From assembly GCA_963760285.1 (NCBI GenBank), contig CAVXCI010000001.1:2232001-2296000 (forward strand): DNA of 64,000 nt, written 5' to 3'. The translations under genes and the position numbers were made by a program. Shown here piece by piece: positions 8,599 through 17,421 of the stretch; the stretch's first letter is position 1; every line of letters starts with the position of its first letter. This stretch comes from PALSA-278 sp963760285 (GTDB lineage Bacteria > Acidobacteriota > Terriglobia > Acidiferrales > UBA7541). The notes under the pieces are model-generated. The model did not search any database. It saw nothing but the letters and a program-made list of their open reading frames with translations, and had not been told where the DNA came from.

Positions 8599-10575
8599 AT
8601 GAGTGTCGACGCAAGCGGTCGAGATCCCGGTTCGCCCAAATCGGGCAGGAAGAAGGCGCGCTCTCCACGTGAAGTCGGAGACGAGCGAGGCGGCGCGGTG
8701 TCTTGCGTCAACAGCGAAGAAATACAGAACGCGAACCTGAATCTCGGCCCTGCCGCCGATGACCTTCTGAACATCATCAGCAATATGACGGTCCCGACGC
8801 TCATTCTGGGTGCCGATCTTTGTATTCGGAGCTTTACTCCCAAGGCGGGAATTATTCTGAATTTGAATTCGTCCGACGTTGGAAGACCGATCACCGACCT
8901 TCATTCCGCGTTGGATTTTTCCGGCCTGGAGGAAATGGCTCAGGACGCCATCGCCACAATATCCACCCGCGAACGGGAGGTGCTTGACCGGCACGGACGC
9001 TGGCACTCTCTTCGCGTGCGCCCTTATAAGACGACGCAGGGCAAGATCGAAGGTGCGGTTGTCTCGCTGGTGGACATCCATGCCCTGAAATCGCAAGCCA
9101 CGGAACTCCAGATCTACGCCGAAGCCGTGGTGCAGACCATTCGGGAATCGCTTCTGGTTCTCGACGCCAGCCTGAACGTCCGGGTTGTGAACGACGCTTT
9201 TCTCGAAACGTTTCACGTATCGCGCGGGGATGTGGAAGACCACCGGATCCACGAACTGGGAAATGGCCAGTGGAATGTCCCTGCCCTTCTAAACCTCCTC
9301 GGTGAGATTCTTCCCCAGGAGAGAGAGCTGCGAAACTTCGAACTCACCCATGACTTCCGGGGAATTGGGCGCAGAACGATGCGCCTGAATGCTCGCCAGA
9401 TTCGGTGGAAGGAGACGGAGTCCGCGCTGATATTGCTGGCCATTGAAGATATTACGGAAAGAAAGCAGGCGGTGAACGATATTGAAAAGCAGGCCCGTCT
9501 GCTGGATCTGGCCCATGACGCCATTATCGTTCGCGACAAAAACGATGTCATTACGTTTTGGAATCGTGGCGCGGAGCAGACCTACGGATGGACGGACGCG
9601 GATGCGCAGGGGAAAAATACGCACGATTTGCTGAAAACCGAATTCCCGGAGCCATTTGATGCCATGCAGGAAAAACTCTTTACCCGGGGTTTCTGGGAAG
9701 GTGAATTGACTCACACAACGCGGAATGGCGAGCGTATTGTGGTGACGAGCCGGCAGGTCGTGCAACGGGATCACGACGGCGGACCACTTGTTATTTTGGA
9801 GATTAATAGGGACATTACGGAACGGAAGAGCGCGCAAGAGGCGCTCCGCCATTTATCCGGGCGAATACTGCAACTGCAGGACGAGGAGCGGCGGCGCATT
9901 GCCCGGGAGTTACATGATGGCACGGGACAGAATCTTGCCGCCATGGTCATGCAGCTGACCGCCGTATGCGATCGAGTTTTGTCGCTGGATGAGGCTGCCG
10001 GAAGAACCCTCCGCGAGGTCACCGCCCTGGCCAGGCAAGTGGCGGACGAAACCCGGACGCTTTCTTATCTGCTTCACCCGCCGCAGATTGACCTCTCCGG
10101 TTTGAGTTCCGCGCTGCGATGGCTGGTGGAGGGTTTTTCCAAGAGAAGCAAGATCCCCGTTGATCTGGAATTGCCCGCCCAATTCGAGAGGCTCTCCAGC
10201 CAATTGACCGAAATGACCGTATTCCGAATTGTCCAGGAAGCGCTCTCAAACATTTTCCGCCATTCGGAGAGTACGGTGGCGGCTGTGCGGCTTTCCTTCG
10301 TGGCGGAAGACTTGAAATTGGAGATTACCGACAAGGGGAAAGGCATGCCCCCGGAAGTATTGGAGGCTTTGCAGGGGAAGGGCGGAAATATTGGCGTGGG
10401 CCTTCTCGGGATGGGCGTGCGCGTGCGGCAACTGGGCGGAACGTTCCATGTCTCGTCGGGGAAAGCAGGCACCACGATCACAGCCACTTTCCCCCATGTT
10501 TCGTTGAAGCGCGCGGAACGGGATGGTTCCGCGGACTTGGGATTGACCGCGCTGGGCGATACCCTTATTCAGTAG
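8599..10575 (+). CDS. three-PAS sensor histidine kinase (HisKA_3 type)
   Basis: A 658-residue soluble kinase with no transmembrane segment. Three PAS/PAC units lie at about 55-165, 175-290 and 300-415. The first two resemble the PAS region after CheR in CheB/CheR fusion proteins (DDLLNIISNMTVPTLILGAD). Next is a HisKA_3 box, RRRIARELHDGTGQ, with phospho-acceptor His about residue 439. The HATPase domain has an N-box (EALSNIFRHSE) and glycine boxes (DKGKGMP, GVGLLGMG). A NarL-type regulator begins 101 nt downstream and is its likely partner. The first ~45 residues are basic and low-complexity; the upstream CheB/CheR part expected of the fusions is absent. Confidence 0.92.
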   Translation: MSVDASGRDPGSPKSGRKKARSPREVGDERGGAVSCVNSEEIQNANLNLGPAADDLLNIISNMTVPTLILGADLCIRSFTPKAGIILNLNSSDVGRPITDLHSALDFSGLEEMAQDAIATISTREREVLDRHGRWHSLRVRPYKTTQGKIEGAVVSLVDIHALKSQATELQIYAEAVVQTIRESLLVLDASLNVRVVNDAFLETFHVSRGDVEDHRIHELGNGQWNVPALLNLLGEILPQERELRNFELTHDFRGIGRRTMRLNARQIRWKETESALILLAIEDITERKQAVNDIEKQARLLDLAHDAIIVRDKNDVITFWNRGAEQTYGWTDADAQGKNTHDLLKTEFPEPFDAMQEKLFTRGFWEGELTHTTRNGERIVVTSRQVVQRDHDGGPLVILEINRDITERKSAQEALRHLSGRILQLQDEERRRIARELHDGTGQNLAAMVMQLTAVCDRVLSLDEAAGRTLREVTALARQVADETRTLSYLLHPPQIDLSGLSSALRWLVEGFSKRSKIPVDLELPAQFERLSSQLTEMTVFRIVQEALSNIFRHSESTVAAVRLSFVAEDLKLEITDKGKGMPPEVLEALQGKGGNIGVGLLGMGVRVRQLGGTFHVSSGKAGTTITATFPHVSLKRAERDGSADLGLTALGDTLIQ

Positions 10576-10676
10576 AATTTCATTGCGTCGTGTTTGAAAA
10601 TAAAACCCTGAAATGCAAGGATGAGTCGTTGGCTTGTGATGCCGGATGGTTAAGCGCGGCCGGGCGGAGGTAGCGA

Positions 10677-11333
10677 ATGCCTGTTTTGAAGCTGTTGATT
10701 GCCGATGACCATGAAGTGGTTCGGCAGGGTCTGCGCGCCATTATCAAGGCGCAGCCCGGCCTGGAAATTGTGGGCGAGGCGGAAAACGGCCGCCAGGCCG
10801 TGGCCCTGGCCAAAGAGTTTAATCCTCACATCGCCGTGCTGGACCTGGCCATGCCTTCCTTGAACGGACTGGAAGCAACCAAGCAGATTCTGAAGGCCTG
10901 CCCGCAGACTAAAGTTCTCATCCTCACCATGCACGAATCCGACCCCATGATCCGTGAGCTGCTGGATGCCGGCGCGCGCGGCTACATTCTGAAAACCGAC
11001 GCGGGGCGCGACCTGATCAGCGCCATTGAAGCGCTGCGCCGCAACAAGACGTTCTTCACCTCGCGCGTGTCGCAAATGATTCTGGATGGATTTCTGAAGG
11101 GCGGCAAACGTTCCGCCGAGGCCGAGCCTGCCGGAGACCGTCTCACCGGGCGGCAGCGGGAAATCGTACAGCTGCTGGCGGAGGGAAAAAGCAGCAAGGA
11201 AGTCGCCGTGGCGCTGAATCTGAGCGTGAAGACCGCCGAGACCCATCGCGCCAACATCATGCGCAAGCTGCAGTGCCACAGCGTCAGCGAAGTGGTCCGC
11301 TACGCCATCCGCAACGGCATCATCGAAGCGTAA
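10677..11333 (+). CDS. NarL/FixJ-family response regulator
   Basis: A 218-residue regulator. The receiver domain (1-120) has the acidic pair DD at residues 10-11, phospho-acceptor Asp56 (VLDLAMPS), Thr in LILTMHESD and Lys in GYILKTDAG. A LuxR-type helix-turn-helix follows at about 150-212 (LTGRQREIVQLLAEGKSSKEVA then LSVKTAETHRANIMRKL). It directly follows the PAS kinase and should be phosphorylated by it to bind DNA. GGAGG lies a few bases upstream of the ATG. The receiver resembles the stand-alone receiver at 12751-13161, suggesting they are paralogues. Confidence 0.94.
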   Translation: MPVLKLLIADDHEVVRQGLRAIIKAQPGLEIVGEAENGRQAVALAKEFNPHIAVLDLAMPSLNGLEATKQILKACPQTKVLILTMHESDPMIRELLDAGARGYILKTDAGRDLISAIEALRRNKTFFTSRVSQMILDGFLKGGKRSAEAEPAGDRLTGRQREIVQLLAEGKSSKEVAVALNLSVKTAETHRANIMRKLQCHSVSEVVRYAIRNGIIEA

Positions 11334-11452
11334 TCCGACGAAGAAGCCGCGCTGCTTACCTTCCTGTCTGAATCGCCTGGAGCGAGATTTATTGGCCGGC
11401 GCAATGCGCGCGCACCTTCAACCGAAGGCGCGATAGAGCGAGCCTCGTCCAT

Positions 11453-11698
11453 CTACGCCAGGCGATGCTCAACCGCGTCGGCTGCCTCTTTCACGCGGTC
11501 CTGCGCGCCTTGAATCACGCGATCAACCGTTTTCTGCGCGCGCCGGACCAGTTTCCTGCCCTTGTTGCTGGCCTCATCCAGATTCTCCTGGATAGCGCCA
11601 AGAATTTCCTCGCGGGTCTCCTCGCCAGATTTTGGAGCGAAAAGAATTCCCAAAGCTGCTCCCACGCCCAATCCCACACAAAAACTTGAAAGTTTCAT
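11453..11698 (-). CDS. YtxH-domain small protein
   Basis: An 81-residue protein with one N-terminal membrane or amphipathic segment (FCVGLGVGAALGILFAPKSG), the YtxH signature, followed by a charged helical tail that probably forms a coiled coil. Family members are general-stress-associated proteins of unknown biochemical role. An AAAGGAGAAAGCC ribosome binding site precedes the ATG at 11698. It lies downstream of the DUF3309 gene on the same strand. Confidence 0.82.
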   Translation of the reverse strand: MKLSSFCVGLGVGAALGILFAPKSGEETREEILGAIQENLDEASNKGRKLVRRAQKTVDRVIQGAQDRVKEAADAVEHRLA

Positions 11699-11742
11699 CG
11701 GCTTTCTCCTTTTGTTGCGCTAAGGATGCGTCTTCGATTGGC

Positions 11743-11898
11743 CTATAGGCGGCCGAGAAGCAGCAGGACCACCAGGATCACGATAACCAGGCCCAGCCCG
11801 CCACTTGGATAATAGCCCCACGATCTGCTGTGAGGCCAAGTGGGCAAACTGCCCAGGAGGGCCAGGACGAGAATAATCAAAAGAATCGTTACCAACAT
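11743..11898 (-). CDS. DUF3309-type small membrane protein
   Basis: A 51-residue protein read from the ATG at 11898, preceded by AGAGGTGACCA. It starts MLVTILLIILVLALLGSLP, has a polar turn (TWPHSRSWGYYPSGG), and ends with a second hydrophobic helix and GRL. This two-helix hairpin with a Trp-Pro-His-Ser-rich centre is the DUF3309 pattern. It lies 44 nt upstream of the YtxH gene, so the two probably form a small stress or envelope operon. Function is unknown. Confidence 0.82.
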   Translation of the reverse strand: MLVTILLIILVLALLGSLPTWPHSRSWGYYPSGGLGLVIVILVVLLLLGRL

Positions 11899-11929
11899 TG
11901 GTCACCTCTTTTCTGGCCGTGTCGGCCAA

Positions 11930-12433
11930 TTTATTGTTCCGTCTTCAAGAAAGCGGCCGCATCTTCAGAACTTTGATTACTAAATGAGGTTAAGCCGGCT
12001 TGCCGGTGCGAACAATACCGCGAACCATGTAAACCCGGTGGCAGACTACGTGTACTTGCGCATTTTCGCGCCCTGGACGCCCTTGCCGGGAACCGTCACG
12101 CTATCCATCCATGGAAATACCGGGACCGGAATTTTGCATTGCATGCACGGAATGGGCTCCAGCGGCGGGAAGTTTTCCCGGGGGAAGCAATGTGCGTGGC
12201 GCGAGCACGAAAAGCCACGCGCTTCGCGGTGTGCAATATGGACGGATTGGCGTCCATACAGAGTTCCCTGTATTGACCGACCCCGCGGGAATTGGGAGCA
12301 TTCCCATGCGCCTTTTCGGCTGAACCCCGTCAATCTGTGATTTGACGCATCTCCCGGAGCGTCGTGATGCGCTCCCGGATCCTTCCGTTACGGCGCCGTG
12401 TGAGCAGAGTCGTCCATGAAGAGAGGTTTTGAA
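11930..12433. other. intergenic region without a supported gene
   Basis: About 500 bp between the DUF3309 gene and the truncated MEDS gene. Frames on both strands here are Arg/Pro/His-rich shadows. It should contain divergent promoters for 11898 (minus) and 12434 (plus), but no convincing -35/-10 pair was seen. Confidence 0.4.
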
Positions 12434-12760
12434 ATGAGCGCCCACGAACCCGGGGTTTCCGATATGGCATCGCCGTCTCCGATCGCGCGGCAATTTGACC
12501 CGCTTCACAACGCCCACATTGTTCAGTTCTACGCCGAGGATTCATTCCCGCTTGACGGCTTAAGCCGCTTCGTCGGCACGCCTCCCGGCGCTGGCGATGC
12601 CGCGATGGTGATCAGCACGCGGGCTCACCGGGATGGGAACAATCGCCAGCGCCACAATCCCTTGCGAGGAATTGTCTCCGCCAGCGAGTGCATCGGCATA
12701 AGGTCCGCACCGGAACTACAGGTTTACGCAGAGTATTGCCGGAGAGTCCATTGGCCGTAA
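12434..12760 (+). pseudogene. truncated MEDS-domain sensor
   Basis: AGAGAGG precedes the ATG at 12434. The first ~60 residues match the start of a MEDS/DcmR-type sensory domain: HNAHIVQFYAEDSF, then GLSRFVG, then GAGDAAMVISTRAHRDG. After that point the frame loses the domain (NNRQRHNPLRG and onward) and ends after 108 residues, about half a MEDS domain. I infer a deletion that removed the C-terminal half. It overlaps the TTG start of the receiver gene by 10 bp, so it may once have been coupled to it or formed part of a longer sensor. Confidence 0.65.
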
Positions 12761-13161
12761 AGATCCTGATCGCTGACGATCACGAGGTGGTGCGCCGGGG
12801 TGTTGCCAGTATTCTTCGATCACGTCCCGAGTGGGAAGTCTGCGGAGAAGCCAGCAATGGCAGGGAAGCGATTGAGGCGGTCGCCAAACTTCAACCCGAC
12901 CTCGTAATTCTTGATATCAGCATGCCAGTCATGAGCGGCCTCGAAGCCGCCTCGCAGATTTCGAGGCTCGGCGCTCCCTGCCGGATTCTGATTTTCACCA
13001 TGCACGAATCCAGCGGAATTATTCCCGATGTGCGCGCCACCGGGGCTCAGGGGTATGTCCAGAAATCACAGGCCGGTCGCGATCTGGTCCTGGCGATCGA
13101 AAAACTGCTGGCCGGTGGCACCTTCTTCGGCGCGGAAGAGAGTCTCGACTCCGCCAGATAA
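12751..13161 (+). CDS. receiver-only response regulator
   Basis: A 136-residue single receiver domain with DD at residues 9-10, phospho-acceptor Asp55 (VILDISMPV), Thr in IFTMHES and Lys in GYVQKSQAG. I chose TTG 12751 because GGAGAG lies 5 nt upstream and the protein then begins directly with the first receiver strand (AVKILIADDHEVV). There is no output domain, so it may act by protein contact or as a phosphate sink. It may share the 8599 kinase, because its receiver closely resembles that of the 10677 regulator. Confidence 0.8.
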   Translation: MAVKILIADDHEVVRRGVASILRSRPEWEVCGEASNGREAIEAVAKLQPDLVILDISMPVMSGLEAASQISRLGAPCRILIFTMHESSGIIPDVRATGAQGYVQKSQAGRDLVLAIEKLLAGGTFFGAEESLDSAR

Positions 13162-13230
13162 TGGAAAAAGAGCTCCGGGAACCTCCTCGGGCGCGGCGGA
13201 GGGGGGTAAAATGCGGCGAAAAATGAGAAG

Positions 13231-13410
13231 TCAAAAGTGTCCCCATTGGAAAAGTGTATGTTATTGATTATGCGAGAGTTGCGGTTTTACGACTGTCACA
13301 TGTGTCCCTATTAGAAATCGCCGTTTGGCGCTTATTTCCGTCGTCCGGGCATAGTTCTGATCTGTTGTCAGAATTCCGCAGGAAAAATCAACAGCAGGTT
13401 GTGTAACGCC
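13231..13410. repeat. dispersed ~180-bp repeat, copy 1
   Basis: Matches 26909-27088 over about 180 bp at roughly 75% identity by eye. Best-conserved blocks are the AAAAGTGT units, TTAGAAATCG, GTCCGGGCATAGTTCTGATC, and AAAAATCAACAGCAG followed by TAACGCC. It is non-coding in both copies and may be a relic of a mobile element. Confidence 0.75.
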
Positions 13411-13437
13411 CGGTCTCCGGCGTGTGACAGAAGAGAT

Positions 13438-13900
13438 AAAGACTGGCGCCCTGAAGGCGCCGCTACATGGCGGTGCCAGCCTAAAAACTGGTGGCGGTAA
13501 TGCTGGCCGAATTCAACAACAGATCCCTCGCCTTACGGCTCGCTTCGCGAGCATGGCTCGGGATGACCCCAACGGGCTTGGGCGCGGAAGAATTGTGAAT
13601 GCTTGGCGGTGTTTCAGCGGTTAAGGACTGGCGCCCTAAAGGCGCCGCTCGGCTTCGCTCCTCTCGACTGCGCTCGGGACCCGAAAGATGGGCGGGACAA
13701 GCCGCTACATGGTTGGTGCATGACAGTGCGCTACTTCCAAGGCGATGTTGCGGCGGAGAGGCTGCCGCCCGCAAGGGGCGGCGCTACAGGTTGCTGGTTC
13801 GTCGCCCGGGGATGCATCTGTCGCGGCGCACATTTTGGAACGGGTGCTGGGATACTACCGTGGTTATGTAGCGCGGCCCTTTAGGGGCCGCACGGCAAAT
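13438..13900. repeat. cluster of GC-rich palindromic repeats
   Basis: Short palindromes of the form GGCGCC-(CTGAA/CTAAA)-GGCGCC or GCGGCC-CTTTAG-GGGCCGC, often followed by GCTACATGG, occur near 13444, 13626, 13774 and 13871. A related unit is at 27139. Between them is a GATCCCTCGC...CTCGGGATGAC motif. They resemble REP-type intergenic repeats. The interval 13411-14083 has no supported gene. Confidence 0.65.
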
Positions 13901-14083
13901 GCAAGGGATACATACAGAGAAGGGATACAACAACCACACCGAGCATTGCAGGCAGCGTCCCCTGCTGCTGCGAGCCCTGCTCTAACTGGTGCGATGTGGA
14001 AGCTAACATATAGTTATAAGTGTGTCGAGTAACAAAGAAGGCCATAGATAGCTGCTCGCGTCGCGCGTGATGAAAGGTGATTT

Positions 14084-15307
14084 TCAGAACGGCCGTGGGG
14101 GCCACGCAGCTACGGAGGTCAGCTCTCCAACTTGGCCAGTTTGAAACGGCGAGGCGGGCGATTCCGTCAGGCAGCCTGTCGAGGAACTGATGCTAAACAA
14201 ACCCAGCGCTGCTCCGGACGGGGTAATCTCCGCAAGGTAGAGTCCGCCGCCGGAACCCGATGGGAGGGCGGTGGCGAACCCGCCAATGAGGATCTCCTGA
14301 CCCAGCCGCCTTGGGCTGATAATGCAGCTGTAGCCGACCTTGATAGGATTCTCGCTGAAAAAAAGGGAAGTGACCTGCTGCGAACCGTTGTCAATGTCGC
14401 TGGCAAAGAGAAATGTTTCATTGGGGCTGAGCCAGATGGGACCGGAGCCGTAGCCATCACCGAGTTCGCCGTCTCCCCCGAACACATAGCCTTTCCCCAG
14501 CGATCCGTCGGAGTTGATGGGGAACACATCAATCTGCGTGTAATCGTCGTAGTTGGGTGGTTGGCCGATGCTCTCGATGGCAAACACGGCATACTTGCCA
14601 TCCGAAGTGACATCCACGCCCCCCTCGCCATTGCCTCCATCGCCCGAATACGGGCCGTGTTCGGTGAGCGAGCCGTCGGCAGCAATCGAGAACGAGCCGA
14701 CTTCGCCATAACTGTCATAATTGACCAGCAGAGTTTTGCCGTTCGGCGCCACGGACATGGCGCCAATTCCCGGCGCGGAACTCAGGCTCTGTGTCAGACG
14801 GAGGGCGCAGCCTTCGCCAATCTGCCAGGTATCGAGGTAGGGGGCATCTCCGGTGTACGCTGCAAAGAGATATTTCCCGCGCGCGGCGATGCTCAAGGTG
14901 GTGGCATATTGGATTTGAGGGTCGGAATAGTTTCCCACCACTGTCAGGCCCGGATATTTGAATGCCGTGATGTGATTTTGCTGGTTATCCGGATCAGCCA
15001 GAAATGCGCAGACCTCCGAACCCTCACGTAAGATCTGGACGTTGGGAAATCCTATGCCATATCCGTTGTTATCCACACCGGTTTGCAGCGTGTAGACGGA
15101 CTTCAAGAGGGGATTCTTGGCTGTGCCGTCCAGCTTAAGGACTGTGCCCGTATTGTCGGAGACATCGCTGCTGTTGTTGGTCACCACGTAGTGCTGCGAC
15201 GACCCTTCGGCTACGCTCAGGGCAGGCGCACCGGGGCCGGGCGCGCACAAGGCGACAGCGGCGACAATAAGACTGAGTGTGGCTACAAGCGTGGCGATGG
15301 ATTTCAT
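14084..15307 (-). CDS. secreted lactonase-like beta-propeller protein
   Basis: A 407-residue protein starting at ATG 15307, after CAAGGAGATCGCC. The signal peptide is MKSIATLVATLSLIVAAVAL. The mature part is a seven-bladed-propeller-like fold with lactonase/YncE-type repeats (MSVAPNGKTLLVNYD, VDVTSDGKYAVFAIE, IWLSPNETFLFASD) and ends in WPPRPF. It is a clear paralogue of 28984-30210, which has the same architecture and the same last six residues. No catalytic role can be assigned. An in-frame extension to 15667 lacks signal-peptide logic. Confidence 0.82.
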   Translation of the reverse strand: MKSIATLVATLSLIVAAVALCAPGPGAPALSVAEGSSQHYVVTNNSSDVSDNTGTVLKLDGTAKNPLLKSVYTLQTGVDNNGYGIGFPNVQILREGSEVCAFLADPDNQQNHITAFKYPGLTVVGNYSDPQIQYATTLSIAARGKYLFAAYTGDAPYLDTWQIGEGCALRLTQSLSSAPGIGAMSVAPNGKTLLVNYDSYGEVGSFSIAADGSLTEHGPYSGDGGNGEGGVDVTSDGKYAVFAIESIGQPPNYDDYTQIDVFPINSDGSLGKGYVFGGDGELGDGYGSGPIWLSPNETFLFASDIDNGSQQVTSLFFSENPIKVGYSCIISPRRLGQEILIGGFATALPSGSGGGLYLAEITPSGAALGLFSISSSTGCLTESPASPFQTGQVGELTSVAAWPPRPF

Positions 15308-15624
15308 GGCGATCTCCTTGAGGCCGCGGGCGACGTGAAAACAGGATACGCCCAAGCAGCAGGTGAGGCGATGGGAATTGCCGCGCGGCACTGGCCGCTG
15401 CTGGCCGAAAGCCATCCGGTGCGGCGGCTGTTTAAGGCCATGGTACGGCGGATTGAGTCGCTGCCCTTGCCCGTGGCGTAAAGTCCGCAACCGGCAGGAG
15501 AAAACCTGGGGAAGCAAGCAGGGAAATGACGAGGTGTCTGAGAAATCGCATGAAAGACTGGTTGAAATGCCAGTTGACTTCATTGCAAAGGCGCACACCT
15601 GGCTGTCAGACGGCGCGGAGGTGT

Positions 15625-15713
15625 CTGGATTACACCGTTGCTGCTGCGAATAAGCCGGTGGTCGCATAGTGCCGTGTCAGGATGCCAAAATGAAAATCCT
15701 GGCTGAAAAGGCT
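15625..15713. repeat. ~88-bp direct repeat, left copy, flanking GloVer gene
   Basis: Aligns with 17269-17356 at about 85% identity. Shared blocks include GCTGCTGCGAATAAGCCGGT, ATAGTGC, and GTGTCAGGATGCCAAAATG followed by AAATCCTGG. It lies 122 nt before the GloVer gene start. Confidence 0.8.
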
Positions 15714-15835
15714 TGTGGACACACCAGACGAGTGTAAAATAGTCACAATCCTTGGAGTCAGCACTAAAGTTGCAGCATGGAGCAGTCACGAAGCTTCCCG
15801 GTTATGTCCCCGCCATAATGAAAAGGAGAGAGACC

Positions 15836-17188
15836 ATGAAAGCTATATCCAAATTCTTCCTGCAACTGATGGTGTTGGCGTTAATGCTGGGACTAAGCCG
15901 CGCCGCAAAAGCCCAAGAACAATTGTCCACTGGTTTGGCTCCGGCTATTCAGGAAAACGTGATATTTGGTTTCCAATCTAATTACGATTATGCCCAAGAA
16001 CCCAACAGCTTGGTCCAGGACGCAGCCGGAAATTTCTACGGCACGACCCAATACGGAGGCGACGGCACCAACCCTGAATGCGTGGAACGTGACTTCCCAA
16101 TAGGGTGCGGAACAGTTTTTGAACTGTCGCCGCAGAAGGGCGGAGGCTGGTCCGAGCAGGTTTTGTACAACTTCGGGGTCACTGCCAACGATGGAATTAT
16201 CCCGGATGGCGGCTTGGTTCTGGATGCAGCCGGCAATCTTTATGGCACTGCGTCGCAAGGTGGCAATGACAGCTGGGGAACTGCATTTGAACTCCTGCGG
16301 CAACAAGACGGAAGCTGGTCCGAACAGGTGCTATATAACTTCGGGAGCGCTCCTGGCGACGGAGCCGCGCCGCGGGGAAGCTTGGTTTTTGACGCCGTTG
16401 GGAACCTTTATGGAGCGAACGGTTCGACCGTTTATGAGCTTTCGCCACAGGCCGGCGGGAGTTGGACGGAAGCGATCCTACACACCTTTGCGGGATCTCC
16501 GGATGGGGAGAATGTAAACGGCAATCTCATTTGGGACCCCGCCGGCAATCTCTACGGCACTACCGTGAATGGGGGGATTAATGAACCGTGCGGCAGCGGC
16601 CTGGGATGCGGAACGGTTTTTGAATTGTCGCCTGAATCGGGCGGGGTGTGGCAGGAAACAGTACTCTATGCTTTCCACGGACACGTTGACGGGTATGAAC
16701 CAAACGCTCCGTTGGCTTTGGATTCAGCAGGTAATCTTTACGGCATCACTGCGTTCGGTGGCGGACACACGGCGTGTCACGGCAGGGGCTGCGGAGTTGC
16801 GTTTGAGCTTTCTCCCCGCTCAAGAGGCGGGTGGTCGGAGAGCGCGCTGTGGAATTTTTCGCAACCCGAGAAAGGAGCCATCCCGCAGGGGGGGCTCATT
16901 AACGACGCAGCAGGCAATCTCTACGGAACAACTGCCGCCGGTGGAGGAACGGAAGGATGCTCAATTGGCCACGAGAACAGTGGATGCGGAACGGCATTTG
17001 CGCTCAAGAAAGGACCTGGTGGGATTTGGACCGAAAAGATACTACATTTGTTTGGATCGTCAGCAAACGGGGATGATGGCTCTTTTCCGCAGGCCGGGCT
17101 CATATTTGGACGGGACGGCAACCTTTACGGCACCACGTCGAACGCAGGACCCAACGGCGGCGGAATAGTTTTTGAGCTAACGCGATAA
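15836..17188 (+). CDS. secreted GloVer tandem-repeat protein
   Basis: A 450-residue protein. The ATG at 15836 follows AAAAGGAGAGAGACC, and residues 1-24 form a signal peptide. The rest is tandem ~50-residue units of the GloVer type: a blade with D-x-x-GNLYGTT (AGNFYGTTQYGG, AGNLYGTASQGG) followed by GCGTVFELSP and then VLYNF. These form a beta-propeller in secreted Acidobacteria proteins of unknown function. There is no C-terminal anchor. The gene lies between two ~88-bp direct repeats. Paralogues in this window are at 37309 and 40046. Confidence 0.87.
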   Translation: MKAISKFFLQLMVLALMLGLSRAAKAQEQLSTGLAPAIQENVIFGFQSNYDYAQEPNSLVQDAAGNFYGTTQYGGDGTNPECVERDFPIGCGTVFELSPQKGGGWSEQVLYNFGVTANDGIIPDGGLVLDAAGNLYGTASQGGNDSWGTAFELLRQQDGSWSEQVLYNFGSAPGDGAAPRGSLVFDAVGNLYGANGSTVYELSPQAGGSWTEAILHTFAGSPDGENVNGNLIWDPAGNLYGTTVNGGINEPCGSGLGCGTVFELSPESGGVWQETVLYAFHGHVDGYEPNAPLALDSAGNLYGITAFGGGHTACHGRGCGVAFELSPRSRGGWSESALWNFSQPEKGAIPQGGLINDAAGNLYGTTAAGGGTEGCSIGHENSGCGTAFALKKGPGGIWTEKILHLFGSSANGDDGSFPQAGLIFGRDGNLYGTTSNAGPNGGGIVFELTR

Positions 17189-17268
17189 GTTTCTGTTGTG
17201 CTTGTGGGGAGAGACTCGAATTCAGGACGAGTTGTCAACCACTCAGAAATTGCCGTTCTGCGCAAAAC

Positions 17269-17356
17269 CTGGATTCCGCAGTCGCTGCTGCGAATAAGCC
17301 GGTGGGCGTATAGTGCTGGTGTCAGGATGCCAAAATGGAAATCCTGGTTTAAGGCT
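17269..17356. repeat. ~88-bp direct repeat, right copy
   Basis: Second copy of 15625-15713, placed 65 nt before the hydrolase start at 17422. The GloVer gene is enclosed between the two copies. Confidence 0.8.
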
Positions 17357-17421
17357 GTCGCGCAGTTCTCCTGCACGGCGTTGTGGTGTCCCGGCATTGA
17401 AGGCAATGGGAGAGAAATAAA

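Noticed and set aside
8458..9252. 264-codon minus-strand frame opposite the PAS kinase
   Set aside because: Fully antisense to well-conserved PAS sequence, with no motif and no ribosome binding site.
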